Of a stretch of DNA of 64,000 bases, positions 9,254 to 17,550 are shown one piece after another. The DNA is from Streptomyces sp. NBC_01016 (GTDB taxonomy: Bacteria > Actinomycetota > Actinomycetes > Streptomycetales > Streptomycetaceae): assembly GCF_026341035.1 (NCBI RefSeq), contig NZ_JAPEOQ010000002.1, forward strand, positions 2,232,001 to 2,296,000, written 5' to 3'. The notes below the pieces were generated by a model. That model was not told where the DNA came from. It worked only from the letters and a program-made list of their open reading frames with translations, and ran no database searches. Numbering within the stretch: the stretch's first letter is position 1; each line of letters begins with the position of its first letter. A program made the position numbers and the translations under genes.

Positions 9254-9715
9254 ATGGAATTCACCGATGCCGAACTCCTCACCCAGCCCATGGGCTACTG
9301 GGCCGGAGCCGCCCAGCAGGCCATCGTCGGGCACATGAACGACTCCCTCGGACAGCTCGGCATCCGGCAGCCGCACGCCTGGTCCCTATTCCGGGTGGGC
9401 GAGAGCGAGGGTGAGTTCACCCGGGACGAGGTAGCCACGAAGATCGCCGAGACGCGGCCATACGTCGACGTGTCCGTCATCGAAGCAGCGATCGGGGACC
9501 TCGTCGAATGGGACTGGCTCACGGAGGACCAGCAGGGCCTGCTCATACGAACCGAAGCGGGGACCACGGCCTGGGAGCAGGTCACCGGCGAGGTCATCCC
9601 GGGCGCGCAAACGCGGCTGCGCGCGGGGGTCGGCGACGAGGAGTACGTCGCCGCGATCAAGGTGCTGCGGCGGATGATCACCAACGTTGGTGGCGATGCA
9701 GGGTTCGTCGCCTAG
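9254..9715 (+). CDS. MarR-type winged-helix regulator
   Basis: A 153-residue single-domain protein. It has the helical dimerisation start QPMGYWAGAAQQAIVGHMNDSL, a helix-turn-helix with VATKIAETRPYVDVSVIEAAIGDLV, and the wing region DWLTEDQQGLLIRTEAGTTAWEQV. These match MarR-like transcription regulators, although the usual DPRD dimer motif is not obvious. ATG start; no strong Shine-Dalgarno. No gene beside it offers a clear target: an IS relic lies downstream and a 640-base gap upstream. Confidence 0.7.
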   Translation: MEFTDAELLTQPMGYWAGAAQQAIVGHMNDSLGQLGIRQPHAWSLFRVGESEGEFTRDEVATKIAETRPYVDVSVIEAAIGDLVEWDWLTEDQQGLLIRTEAGTTAWEQVTGEVIPGAQTRLRAGVGDEEYVAAIKVLRRMITNVGGDAGFVA

Positions 9716-9788
9716 TCCCAGGCCGACCGGGGCCGGGATCGGGTCTGTACGGTGAGCGGTGTAACTCCCGTGTAGAGAGCGACAGTTG

Positions 9789-9905
9789 ATGGCTGACGTG
9801 ACGAGTGGCGTCGAGGCCGACAAGGCGGCCACGGTTGTTTCGGAGGCCGTGGACGATGCCCTGCTGAACGAGCTGATGGATCGGCCCCGGTGTGCGTGCC
9901 GATAA
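9789..9905 (+). pseudogene. IS256-family transposase, N-terminal stub
   Basis: ATG at 9789 opens MADVTSGVEADKAATVVSEA then VDDALLNELMDR, the start of Streptomyces IS256/Mutator-family transposases. Homology stops at about residue 33 (around 9890), where the sequence runs into the end of the integrase-core IS copy. The younger element appears to have inserted into, or recombined with, an older IS256 copy and removed the rest. Confidence 0.6.
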
Positions 9906-9920
9906 TTGCGTCCATGCAGG

Positions 9921-11021
9921 TCAGGAAGCATGTTGGTACTCGTGGAGTACGCCGCCGAGACGATCGTGTCGGCGAACGCGAAGCGGCTTGAGCTGTGGTG
10001 GATTGAGCGGTTCCGGCACGACTCGGAGGGGTGCGGCAGCCTGCAGTGTGCGGTGGGTGCGGTGATGGTTGTAGTGCTGTTCGTACTCGCGGAGCGCTTG
10101 CCGCAGGTGGGCTTCGTTCCAGAGCAGGGTGCGGTCGAGGAGTTCACGGCGCAGGCTGCGAACCCAGCGTTCCATGATTGAGTTCATGCGTGGCGTGCGG
10201 ACGGCGGTGAGCACGGTGCGGATCCCGGCGTGAGAGAGGATCTCGTCGATGACGGCGGGGTATTTTGCGTCGCGGTCGCGGATCATGAACTTGATGGCGG
10301 TGAGCTGTCCGGCGTCTTCGAGGTCCATGACCAGGTTTTTGATCGCCTGGGTGACCCAGGCGTGGGTGGGATGCGCGGTGGTGCCGAGCACACGGACGTT
10401 TCGGTGGGCGTGGTGGATGGCGGCGAGGATGTACTGACGCTGTCCGGTGAGGGTGACGGTCTCGATGAAGTCCATCGCGAGGATTGCCTCGGCCTGGGAG
10501 TGCAGGAATGTGGCCCAGGTGACGTTCGAGCGATGGGTTGAAGGATCGATGCCTTCGGTCTTGAGGATTTCCCAGACGGTGGAGGGTGCCAGTTTGATGC
10601 CGAGGAGTGTGAGTTCGCCGTGGATACGCCGGTAGCTCCAGGTGGGGTTTTTCTCGGCGAGGCGGAGTATGAGGCGGCGGACGGAAGTGACTGTGCGGGG
10701 GCGGCCGGGACGCGGGTTGCGGCTGAGATGGACGTGACGGCTATTCATGAAGTCGCGGTGCCAGCGCAGGACAGTGTCCGGGGAGACGATGAGTCGTAGC
10801 CGGCGCAGGGCGGTTCGTGGCAGCGGGGCGAGGAGAGCGGCCAGGAAGGCGCGGTCGGCCTCCTGAAAGCCGGGGCGTTGGCTGCCGAGCCGGCGTTGCA
10901 GGACGGCGAGCTGGTGACGCAGCGCGAGGATCTCGACGTCCTTGTCGTGGTCGCTCATAGGGATCAGCCGCAGGGCGGTGAAGGCGTGGGGGACGGCGAT
11001 GCAGGCCAGGCGTACGAGCAT
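9921..11021 (-). CDS. Integrase-core (DDE) transposase
   Basis: An intact 366-residue transposase. An N-terminal helical region (DHDKDVEILALRHQLAVL) and an HTH (SYRRIHGELTLLGIK) precede an rve-type integrase core with the acidic triad visible as AMDFIET, IRDRDAKY and MNSIMERW. The C-terminus RHDRLGGVLHEYQHAS is typical of a group of Streptomyces IS annotated as integrase core domain proteins, related to IS3/IS481. The frame is complete and may be active. A decayed relative lies at 2140-2642. I could not fix the terminal inverted repeats. Confidence 0.9.
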   Translation of the reverse strand: MLVRLACIAVPHAFTALRLIPMSDHDKDVEILALRHQLAVLQRRLGSQRPGFQEADRAFLAALLAPLPRTALRRLRLIVSPDTVLRWHRDFMNSRHVHLSRNPRPGRPRTVTSVRRLILRLAEKNPTWSYRRIHGELTLLGIKLAPSTVWEILKTEGIDPSTHRSNVTWATFLHSQAEAILAMDFIETVTLTGQRQYILAAIHHAHRNVRVLGTTAHPTHAWVTQAIKNLVMDLEDAGQLTAIKFMIRDRDAKYPAVIDEILSHAGIRTVLTAVRTPRMNSIMERWVRSLRRELLDRTLLWNEAHLRQALREYEQHYNHHRTHRTLQAAAPLRVVPEPLNPPQLKPLRVRRHDRLGGVLHEYQHAS

Positions 11022-11107
11022 GGGCAGTGATCATTGCCGACCGCTGTCGTCGGCGCGACAACAGGGCTGAACTGCGTCGACGTAATATTCGGCACCCACA
11101 GGGCCAC

Positions 11108-12091
11108 GTGGATGTCATTGAGCGCGAGCTGACCGATCCCTGGGAAGGTGTTCTGGTCGCTCCCGTCTGCGGCAGTGGCATCGGCGTTCTGGTGCTGGCG
11201 GGTTCCAGCGGGCGCATCGAACGGGAGAGAGCGCGCATCCTCGCCGAGCAGGGCATGACGGCCTTGTCGGTCCGCTGGTTCGGCGGGCCGGGCCAGTCCC
11301 CGGGAATCTGCGAGATCCCCCTGGAGACCTTCACCACCGCAGTCGGCTTCCTCCAGAGGAACGGGGCAGAACGCATCGGCGTGCTGGGCAGCTCCAAGGG
11401 GGCCGAGGCGGCTCTGCTCACGGCCGTGCACGATCCGCGCGTGGACGTGGTCATCGCGCTGTCGCCCACGTCGCGCGTCTGGTGCAACGTCGGACCGGGG
11501 CGCGACGGAGCGCAGCGGCCGTACCGGTCGTCCTGGACCTGGCGGGAACAGGCGCTGCCTTTCGTCCCGCTGGATGATTCCTGGACTCCCGCCAAGCCGG
11601 GCAGCGGGCCGGTCGCCATCCGTGGTTGGTACGAACGCAGCGCGCTGACGTTCGCTCACCTGCTTTCTCCGGCGGAGATCGCCGTGGACCAGGCCCGGGC
11701 CGATCTCCTGCTGGTGGCAGGCGGAGACGATGCGATGTGGCCGTCCCTTCCCTTCGCCGAACAACTGGCCGGGCGCCGAAGCGTGGTTGGGGCCGCCGTG
11801 CGTGTGATCGCCCGCCACGATGCCGGCCACCGCCCGCGGCTTCCTGGTGAGAGTGCCGCGCCGGCATCCCCGCAATTCCTCTACGGAGGCACGCCCGAAG
11901 CCGACGCGGCCTTGGGAGCGGCAGCCTGGCCCCACATCCTCAACTCGCTCCGCGGCGGGGATGACCCCGTGTTGATCGCGTCCGAAGTTGAGGAAGGGTC
12001 TCTCGCTTCATCCCGTGGTGCTTGTCCGCTTTGGTTCGGGCCAGACGGTCGGATTCGGTGCCGGTCCCGATCAGGGTGGCGTTCAAGGTGA
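11108..12091 (+). CDS. BAAT-type acyl-CoA thioester hydrolase, C-terminus altered
   Basis: An alpha/beta hydrolase of the BAAT C-terminal (acyl-CoA thioesterase/acyltransferase) family. The nucleophile elbow is GVLGSSKGAE, the acid is in VAGGDDAMWPS and the His in RHDAGHRPRLP; the early strand GIGVLVLAGSSG also fits. I start at GTG 11108, because the frame upstream reads into the end of the neighbouring IS. The last 45 or so residues, after NSLRGGDD, become Arg/Ser-rich and run over the 3' part of an IS21 relic on the other strand, so the natural stop was probably lost by rearrangement. The catalytic residues are kept. Confidence 0.7.
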   Translation: MDVIERELTDPWEGVLVAPVCGSGIGVLVLAGSSGRIERERARILAEQGMTALSVRWFGGPGQSPGICEIPLETFTTAVGFLQRNGAERIGVLGSSKGAEAALLTAVHDPRVDVVIALSPTSRVWCNVGPGRDGAQRPYRSSWTWREQALPFVPLDDSWTPAKPGSGPVAIRGWYERSALTFAHLLSPAEIAVDQARADLLLVAGGDDAMWPSLPFAEQLAGRRSVVGAAVRVIARHDAGHRPRLPGESAAPASPQFLYGGTPEADAALGAAAWPHILNSLRGGDDPVLIASEVEEGSLASSRGACPLWFGPDGRIRCRSRSGWRSR

Positions 12092-12099
12092 ACCGGTCC

Positions 12100-12338
12100 A
12101 CGATCGGCGCGCAGAGCCGTGGGTCGGTGAAGGTCTTGCTCCAACGTCTTCTTGTACGGCTCCATTCGCGGCGAGGTCCGCCCGGCAGCTTGCGTGGCTG
12201 CGGCACCGTCGAGGCCAGCGCCTGCCGCATCAGGCGCCGGTGTACGCCGTACTTCTTCGACAATGGCTGGATCGACAACTGCTGCTGCCAGCTGTCCCGG
12301 CGGATCTGGTCAAGCGACTCCTGCTTGGTCAAGGACAT
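12100..12338 (-). pseudogene. IS21-family IstA transposase, N-terminal relic
   Basis: Reading from ATG 12338 on the minus strand gives MSLTKQESLDQIRRDSWQQQ then LSIQPLSKKYGVHRRLMRQAL, the HTH start of Streptomyces IS21 IstA proteins. After about 50 residues the frame shifts; the next expected block, EPYKKTLEQDL, is found in another minus frame ending near 12130. No catalytic core remains. Confidence 0.65.
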
Positions 12339-12763
12339 CTACAGCACCCATTGGCGGACTACAGCCACCGTGGCACCGCAAGACCCGAGGTGGGGCCACT
12401 TCGCCCCGCCACTACCGCTCGGCGCCCCGAACGCCCCTCTGCATGAGCCCAGTTGGGGTCGTCTGGGTGGAGTCGCAGAACGCCGTCCAGGTGCAGCGGC
12501 TGTCAGGCCTGGGGCATCTGAGCGTCGGCCTCACGTCCTGGGCCCTGGCGTGAACGTCCGCAGTTCCCGTCACTGGCTGGTTTTGCAGGGTCTACTACCA
12601 CAAGGATGGGTACATGTGTTCGAATTGGGGAATGTCCGAGACGCCCTCGGTGCCGGATGGTTGGATGCCGGTGTCCGGTGGTGTGGGGGCTCGTTGGTCA
12701 GTCAGCGGTCCACGCACGTGCCGCCGGAGACGGGGCTCGGTTCGAGGGGATGGAGGGCCGGCC
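12339..12763. other. Probable IS21 end debris and leader of the DUF5131 gene
   Basis: About 425 bases with no convincing gene. The first 100 bases upstream of the IstA relic, around the ACCGTGGCACCGCAAGACCC stretch, are probably the old IS terminal region. The last bases carry GGAGG at 12752-12756, the ribosome-binding site of the next gene. Confidence 0.4.
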
Positions 12764-13519
12764 GTGAGTGATCGCAGCTCGATCGAATGGACCGAGGCGA
12801 CGTGGAACCCCACGACGGGGTGCGACCGCGTCTCCAGCGGCTGTGACAACTGCTACGCGCTGGCACTGGCGAAGCGGCTGAAGGCGATGGGCTCGCCCAA
12901 GTACCAGGCCGACGGTGACCCGCGAACGTCCGGTCCGGGCTTCGGTTTGACGGTGCATCCGGACGCTTTGCGGGTGCCGTACGGCTGGAAGAGCCCGCGC
13001 ACCGTGTTCGTGAACTCGATGAGCGATCTGTTCCATGCCCGGGTGCCGCTCGACTACGTACGGCGCGTGTTCGAGGTGATCGCGGACACGCCGCAGCACA
13101 CCTATCAGGTGCTCACCAAGCGCGCGCGACGCCTGCGGCAGGTCGCCGACCGCCTGGAATGGCCCGAGAACCTGTGGATGGGCGTCTCCGTGGAGACGGC
13201 CAAGGAACTGGAACGCGTCGACGATCTGCGGCAGGTGCCGGCGGCCGTGAAGTTCTTGTCGTGTGAACCCCTGTTGGGGCCGCTGGACGGTCTGGAGCTG
13301 TCCGGGATCGACTGGGTCATCGCCGGCGGCGAGTCGGGGCCCGGGCACCGGCTCCTGGACGAGGAGTGGGTGGCGCAGATCCGCGACGCCTGCCAGGAAG
13401 TCCAGGTGGCATTCTTCTTCAAGCAGTGGGGCGGCCGCACTCCGAAGGCCGGTGGCCGGGAGCTGGACGGCCGCACCTGGGACGACATGCCGGATCGTCC
13501 GCTGCTTCCTGCGGGTTAG
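12764..13519 (+). CDS. DUF5131 / phage Gp37-Gp68 three-Cys-motif protein
   Basis: A 251-residue protein. The start is GTG 12764, 7 bases after GGAGG; longer in-frame starts lack this site. It begins SSIEWTEATWNPTTGCDRVS followed by GCDNCYALALAKRL, the CxxxxxxCxxC three-Cys cluster of the DUF5131 (phage Gp37/Gp68, PF07505) family. SPRTVFVNSMSDLFH, YQVLTKRARR, SCEPLLGPL and VIAGGESGPG follow in the family order. The fold and Cys spacing recall radical SAM enzymes; the reaction is unknown. The gene ends 4 bases inside the 3' end of tcmP, tail to tail. This family normally occurs with TcmP, as here. Confidence 0.85.
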   Translation: MSDRSSIEWTEATWNPTTGCDRVSSGCDNCYALALAKRLKAMGSPKYQADGDPRTSGPGFGLTVHPDALRVPYGWKSPRTVFVNSMSDLFHARVPLDYVRRVFEVIADTPQHTYQVLTKRARRLRQVADRLEWPENLWMGVSVETAKELERVDDLRQVPAAVKFLSCEPLLGPLDGLELSGIDWVIAGGESGPGHRLLDEEWVAQIRDACQEVQVAFFFKQWGGRTPKAGGRELDGRTWDDMPDRPLLPAG

Positions 13520-14628
13520 GAGGCTTCGTCGGCGACGTCGTCGGGGGCGTAGAACCGTACGGTGCTGCCTTCTGGCCAGGCGGTGCGAGCTTTGACCGGG
13601 TCGACCCGGATCGCCAACCCCTGGGCGGCCAGGTGGTCCAGGACCTTGCGCAGGTGCTTGTCCATGTGGTTCAGGCGGGCCGCCTCGCTGGACAGCGTCT
13701 CCCACCGCTGCTCGGTCCCGGCGTGCGCCCGCAGCGCGACGTCGAGGCGGTCCACGACCGAGGCCTCGTCGAACAGGGACGGTGCGTCTGCCGTGTCGGC
13801 AGAGGCACCCTGGCCGCTGTAGCTGTCCAGCTTCCACGTGACGGGCGCCCAGCACTTCAGGCCGGCTTCACTGTGGGTGGCAAGTATGAGGTGGTAGCGG
13901 GCGCTCTGGTTGCTGATCTTGATGCCGAAGCCGCCGGTGAACAGGCCCAGGTCCTGGAGGCCTTGCTGGTAGGCCGCTGCGAAGGCTTCCTTGCGGGTGC
14001 CGGCACGGCGCTCGGCTATCGCCGTCTGCCAGTGAGTGCCGCCGAAGTAGCCGGTCATCGTCTTGTCGAAGCCGTCGCGCTGGCAGAAGCGGTGCAGCTC
14101 ATTGGTGAAGAGGGTGAACAGCACTTCGTCGCGGGGCCCGCCAAGGCACTGGCGGATCGAGGTGAACGGCGCGCTCTTCAGGTCGAAGGGGTCGATCAGC
14201 CACAGCACGGGGGTCTCGGGACGTCCTAGGTGGGCCAATGACGCCAGTCGGGCTTGCTGTTCGGCGAAGGCGCCAGGCGGCTGGATGCTGACCTTCAGCT
14301 GAGGCGACTGGGGGAGCTCGGTGAACTGCCGCTGGAGCTCTTCCACCCGGTCCGGTCGTTCTTCGAGACAGATCAGGTTGAGCCGGCCGAAGCGGCGGTG
14401 CGCGGTGTGTTCCAGGAACGTTTTGGCGACGACGATGGAGGAGCCGGCCGGGCCGTCGCTGTAGACGCCGGGCCCTGAGAAGGCGTCCACGATTGTGGCC
14501 TCGGGAAAGGTCTGGAGGATCTTGGCCATCCAGCACTGCAGGTAGTGCCGGTACACCAGGTGCTTGACCTGCGTGTGCGGATCGCTCTTCCAGACCGTCT
14601 GATCTCTCAGTTCCTCGACTCGCCCCAT
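13516..14628 (-). CDS. tcmP: Three-Cys-motif partner protein TcmP
   Basis: A 370-residue protein starting at ATG 14628, 3 bases after GGGAGGGG; a longer in-frame start at 14670 lacks this signal. TcmP hallmarks are visible: HTQVKHLVYRHYLQCWMAKI, IVDAFSGPGVYSDGPAGSS, LICLEERPDRVEELQ, VLWLIDPFDLK and LFTLFTNELHRF. The DAFSGPG and LIDPF blocks resemble a methyltransferase-like Rossmann fold. The family is defined by its genomic pairing with three-Cys proteins such as the convergent DUF5131 gene. Function is unknown; the island setting suggests defence or nucleic-acid modification, which is inference. Confidence 0.85.
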   Translation of the reverse strand: MGRVEELRDQTVWKSDPHTQVKHLVYRHYLQCWMAKILQTFPEATIVDAFSGPGVYSDGPAGSSIVVAKTFLEHTAHRRFGRLNLICLEERPDRVEELQRQFTELPQSPQLKVSIQPPGAFAEQQARLASLAHLGRPETPVLWLIDPFDLKSAPFTSIRQCLGGPRDEVLFTLFTNELHRFCQRDGFDKTMTGYFGGTHWQTAIAERRAGTRKEAFAAAYQQGLQDLGLFTGGFGIKISNQSARYHLILATHSEAGLKCWAPVTWKLDSYSGQGASADTADAPSLFDEASVVDRLDVALRAHAGTEQRWETLSSEAARLNHMDKHLRKVLDHLAAQGLAIRVDPVKARTAWPEGSTVRFYAPDDVADEAS

Positions 14629-14854
14629 GGTCCCCTCCCAGCCCCGCAACCGTCGGACACCCAGCGTCATCTCCGGGGGACTGGTTGTCTACAACACCAA
14701 CTCGGCCAAGTCCGTGGGGCATTGGCGTTGTGCCCCGTCCGCGGAGGCTGGCCTCCTCTCTCTCGGCGCTGCGCATACTCCCGCGGGCTGCCGGGGAACA
14801 GCAGATCCCGCGAACCGCTGGTGACTGCTGGGACGGGTGTTCTTGGATGGGCCC

Positions 14855-15663
14855 ATGACGGCACTCCCATCGCCCGCCGACCCGCCCTTCGCGCAGTCAC
14901 CGGAGGTGACATTCGACGACTGGAGCGAGGCATTGGAGTGCAGTGCCGCGGGCTGCTCCGGCCGGCGTCTGGCCACCTGGAGCCGGGCCAGGGGGGGGGG
15001 TGGGAGACGATCCGTACGGAGGGTAGGGATGCCGAGGTCTGCCTTCACCATGCTGCCCCCGACCAGCGCGCTGCCTACTGGGGCCGGCTCGTGCCCGGTG
15101 CCCCGGTCGACCTGCGGCGCACCCGTCTCACCGAGGCAACCCTGCACCAGCTGCGGGAATCTCTCCAAAACCGTTTCGGGGACGCGGACTTCCTTGAAGC
15201 GGAGTTCGCTCACTACGCGAACTTCCTCGGGGCAGGCTTCACCCGCAGTGCACGCTTCTCCTGGGCGAACTTCGCCGAGGGCGCCCGCTTCGGCCGGGCG
15301 GCATTCGTGCAGGGTGCGCACTTCCACGAGACGACGTTCGCTCAGGAAGCAGACTTCGCCAAAGCGACCTTTGCCCAGGATGCGGACTTCGCCGGAGCGA
15401 CCTTCGCCAAGGACACGAACTTCTATCGGGCGAGGTTCGATGGTGGCGCGCACTTCAACTGGGCATTCTTCGCCCAAGAAGCCACCTTTATCGGGGTGAC
15501 CTGCGCGCGGGAGGCGTACTTCGCCGGAGCGACCTTCAGGGAAGGCTGGGTGGTTACCGGCCTACGCTGCGCAACGGATCTGAGTCTGTTCCGTGCCAGG
15601 TTTGGTCTGAGACGCCATCCGCTTTCCGAACGTGATCGGCTGGTTTTGGCTGGTCAGGCATGA
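14855..15663 (+). pseudogene. Pentapeptide-repeat protein with frameshift at a G10 tract
   Basis: The N-terminal part (from ATG 14855, MTALPSPADPPFAQSPEVTF) and the C-terminal repeat part lie in different frames. They join at a run of ten G at 14991-15000; eleven or eight G would restore one protein of about 270 residues. The C-terminal part has about ten pentapeptide A(D/N)(F)xx units, for example ADFAKATFAQDADFAGATFA, expected to form a right-handed quadrilateral beta-helix. The unshifted frame continues to 15499 as Arg/Ser-rich nonsense. It could be a true pseudogene, a phase-variable gene or a homopolymer sequencing error. Confidence 0.65.
14991..15000. repeat. Homopolymer G10 tract
   Basis: Ten consecutive G inside the pentapeptide-repeat gene, exactly where its reading frame changes. 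Such tracts slip during replication and are also a classic site of base-calling error. Confidence 0.9.
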
Positions 15664-15697
15664 ACTCGGGTGGCTGGCGGCAGAGTTGAGGAGGTGT

Positions 15698-16063
15698 GTG
15701 TTCGTCGCGCTCATGGAGGTGGCTGTGCCGTCGGTGCTCGGTCTGCTGGAGGCCCGGGAGAAGAGGGTCCGCGAAGAGGTTGCGCGGCTGCGCGAGGAGG
15801 CCGAGCGGGTGCAGACCGCGCTCGATGCGGCCCAGGCGGCATTGGACCGGCTGTCCGCGGCGCGGGAGACGGTGGCCGAGGTGGTGGCTGAACTACCGGC
15901 AGGTCAGGGTGAGTTCGTCCGGTCTGCGGTGGCCGGTTCGGTGGTGCCGCACCGGGGCGAGGGAGTCGGTGCGGCGGTGCTCGCGCCGGAGTATCAGCAG
16001 ATTCTTCGTCTGCTGGTGGTACAGCGGCAGCAATTCACTGACCTGCGAATATGGCAGCCGTGA
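15698..16063 (+). CDS. Coiled-coil protein, C-terminus probably lost
   Basis: GTG 15698 (3 bases after GAGGAGG) or ATG 15713 starts a protein of about 120 residues. A heptad-rich coiled coil (LEAREKRVREEVARLREEAE through LDRLSAARETVAEVVAEL) is followed by AAVLAPEYQQILRLL. Similar small actinomycete proteins continue after this point with a winged-helix segment. Here the sequence instead runs into unrelated residues and stops just before the CRISPR remnant, so I think it was truncated by rearrangement. Those relatives often sit beside mobile elements. Confidence 0.5.
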   Translation: MFVALMEVAVPSVLGLLEAREKRVREEVARLREEAERVQTALDAAQAALDRLSAARETVAEVVAELPAGQGEFVRSAVAGSVVPHRGEGVGAAVLAPEYQQILRLLVVQRQQFTDLRIWQP

Positions 16064-16124
16064 AGTCCTTAGCGTGACTCCTGGTCCGGGAATGGTCCGG
16101 ATCTTGACCGATGCACACCCTGAT

Positions 16125-16262
16125 GCGCGGAGAGCACGGCCAGCTGTGACAGGTTCACCAGCTCTCCCTCGGTTCACCTCCGCTCGAGCGGAGGTGAACC
16201 GGTATTTGGCGGTGCGGCCGGCGTCGTGCCGGTGTGCTCTCCGCGCGAGCGGAGGTGAACCG
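16125..16262 (+). CRISPR. Scrambled type I-E-like CRISPR remnant
   Basis: A complete 29-nt repeat lies at 16234-16262 (begins GTGCTCTCCGCGC, ends GAGGTGAACCG), the type I-E style of Streptomyces. A 32-nt spacer (16202-16233) precedes it. Before that, 16170-16201 is a perfect 32-nt palindrome made of two 3' repeat halves (CGAGCGGAGGTGAACCG) facing each other. A second 32-nt spacer (16138-16169) follows on the other strand, then the first 13 nt of a minus-strand repeat (16125-16137). The 29/32 spacing holds on both sides. The 32 bases after the last repeat end exactly at the IS630 boundary and may be a third spacer. No cas genes are in the window. Confidence 0.75.
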
Positions 16263-16291
16263 ACCGTCCAGGCTGCTGAGTTCATGTCGTA

Positions 16292-17380
16292 CTAGTGACC
16301 TGAGTCGTTAATGCGTGTGCAGTACGCGGCGAGGGTGTCGAGGATGTCGTCGGCGGTCTTCGTCCAGATGAACGGCTTGGGGTTCTTGTTCCACTCGTTG
16401 ATCCAGCCGCGGATGTCCCGTTCGAGTTCGACGACGCTGCGGTGGGCCGAGCGGCGGAGTTTGCGGCAGGTCAGCTCGGCGAACCAGCGCTCGACGAGGT
16501 TGAGCCAGGACGCAGAGGTGGGGGTGAAGTGCAGGTGGAACCGGGGATGCCGCAGTAGCCACTTCTTGACCGGCTCGGTCTTGTGAGTGGCGTAGTTGTC
16601 CAGGACCAGGTGAAGGTCGAGGTCCTTGGGGACGGCGGCGTCGATGACCTTCAGGAAACGGAGGAACTCCTGGTGGCGGTGGCGGCGGTAATGCTGGGCT
16701 ATGACCGACCCGGAGACGATGTCCAGGGCGGCGAACAGACTGGTCGTGCCGTGCCGGACGTAGTCGTGCGTCATCTTCGCCGGCACCGTCGGCGCCATCG
16801 GTAACACGGGCTGGGTTCGGTCCAGGGCCTGGATCTGCGACTTCTCGTCCACCGCCAGGACCAGGGCGTTCTCCGGTGGAGAGAGGTAAATGCCCACCAC
16901 GTCACGGACCTTGGTCACAAACTGCGGGTCGGTCGACAGCTTCCACGTCTCCACGATGTGCGGCTTGAGGCCGAACGCCCGCCAGATCCGCGAGACAGCC
17001 GACTGCGACATCCCCGCCGCTTCGGCCATCGACCGCGTCGACCAGTGCGAATCACCCGCCGGCGGGGCCTGGTCAAGGGTTCTGGCCACCAGGGCTTCGA
17101 CCTGCTCGTCCGTGATCTTCCGAGGCGCCCCCGAACGCGGCTGGTCCACCAGGGCATCCAGTCGGTCAGCGGTAAAACGTGCCCGCCACTTGCGCACCGT
17201 CTCCCGCGAGACGCCAAGGTCCTTCGCGACCTGCGCGTTCGGTCGTCCTTCCGCGCACGCCAGCACGACCCTCGACCGTAGCACCAGCGCCTGAGACGCG
17301 GTCTGCTTGCGCAACCAGCCCCGCAGCACGCGGCGTTCGTGGTCGGAGAGCTCCAGTGGCAACGGCGTCGGACCAGGCAT
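16292..17380 (-). CDS. IS630-family transposase
   Basis: A 362-residue transposase. The N-terminal HTH region reads NAQVAKDLGVSRETVRKW, with a second HTH at GMSQSAVSRIWRAFGLK. The DDE catalytic core shows LAVDEKSQIQALDRTQP, LVLDNYATHKT and SWLNLVERWFAEL, giving the D, D and E residues. Length and order fit IS630 elements. The stop codon TAG is completed by the duplicated TA target outside the left inverted repeat. The frame is intact and probably active. Confidence 0.95.
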   Translation of the reverse strand: MPGPTPLPLELSDHERRVLRGWLRKQTASQALVLRSRVVLACAEGRPNAQVAKDLGVSRETVRKWRARFTADRLDALVDQPRSGAPRKITDEQVEALVARTLDQAPPAGDSHWSTRSMAEAAGMSQSAVSRIWRAFGLKPHIVETWKLSTDPQFVTKVRDVVGIYLSPPENALVLAVDEKSQIQALDRTQPVLPMAPTVPAKMTHDYVRHGTTSLFAALDIVSGSVIAQHYRRHRHQEFLRFLKVIDAAVPKDLDLHLVLDNYATHKTEPVKKWLLRHPRFHLHFTPTSASWLNLVERWFAELTCRKLRRSAHRSVVELERDIRGWINEWNKNPKPFIWTKTADDILDTLAAYCTRINDSGH

Positions 17381-17423
17381 TACCCCACCCTACAACCGCC
17401 CATGAACTTACGACTCAGGACAC
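16295..17423 (-). mobile_element. IS630-family insertion sequence, intact
   Basis: A 1129-bp element bounded by inverted repeats GTGACCTGAGTCGT (left) and GTGTCCTGAGTCGT (right, reverse complement), with one mismatch in 14. Both ends are flanked by TA (16293-16294 and 17424-17425), the target duplicated by IS630/Tc1 elements. It carries one transposase gene and has landed directly beside the CRISPR remnant. Confidence 0.85.
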
Positions 17424-17550
17424 TAGGTCTTGCCTGATAAATGATCACCCGTGGGCTCAGAATGCCGGATGTTTGTTGACGGAGGGTGGCCACCGTCATA
17501 GGGCATCACGTCTCCCCCGTGGCGGTCCATGGCGACGAGGAGTGTCAGCG

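Noticed and set aside
9890..11060. Exact terminal inverted repeats for the integrase-core IS
   Set aside because: The flanks show only weak similarity between TGCCGATAATTGCG and the reverse complement of the other side; not enough to set element borders.
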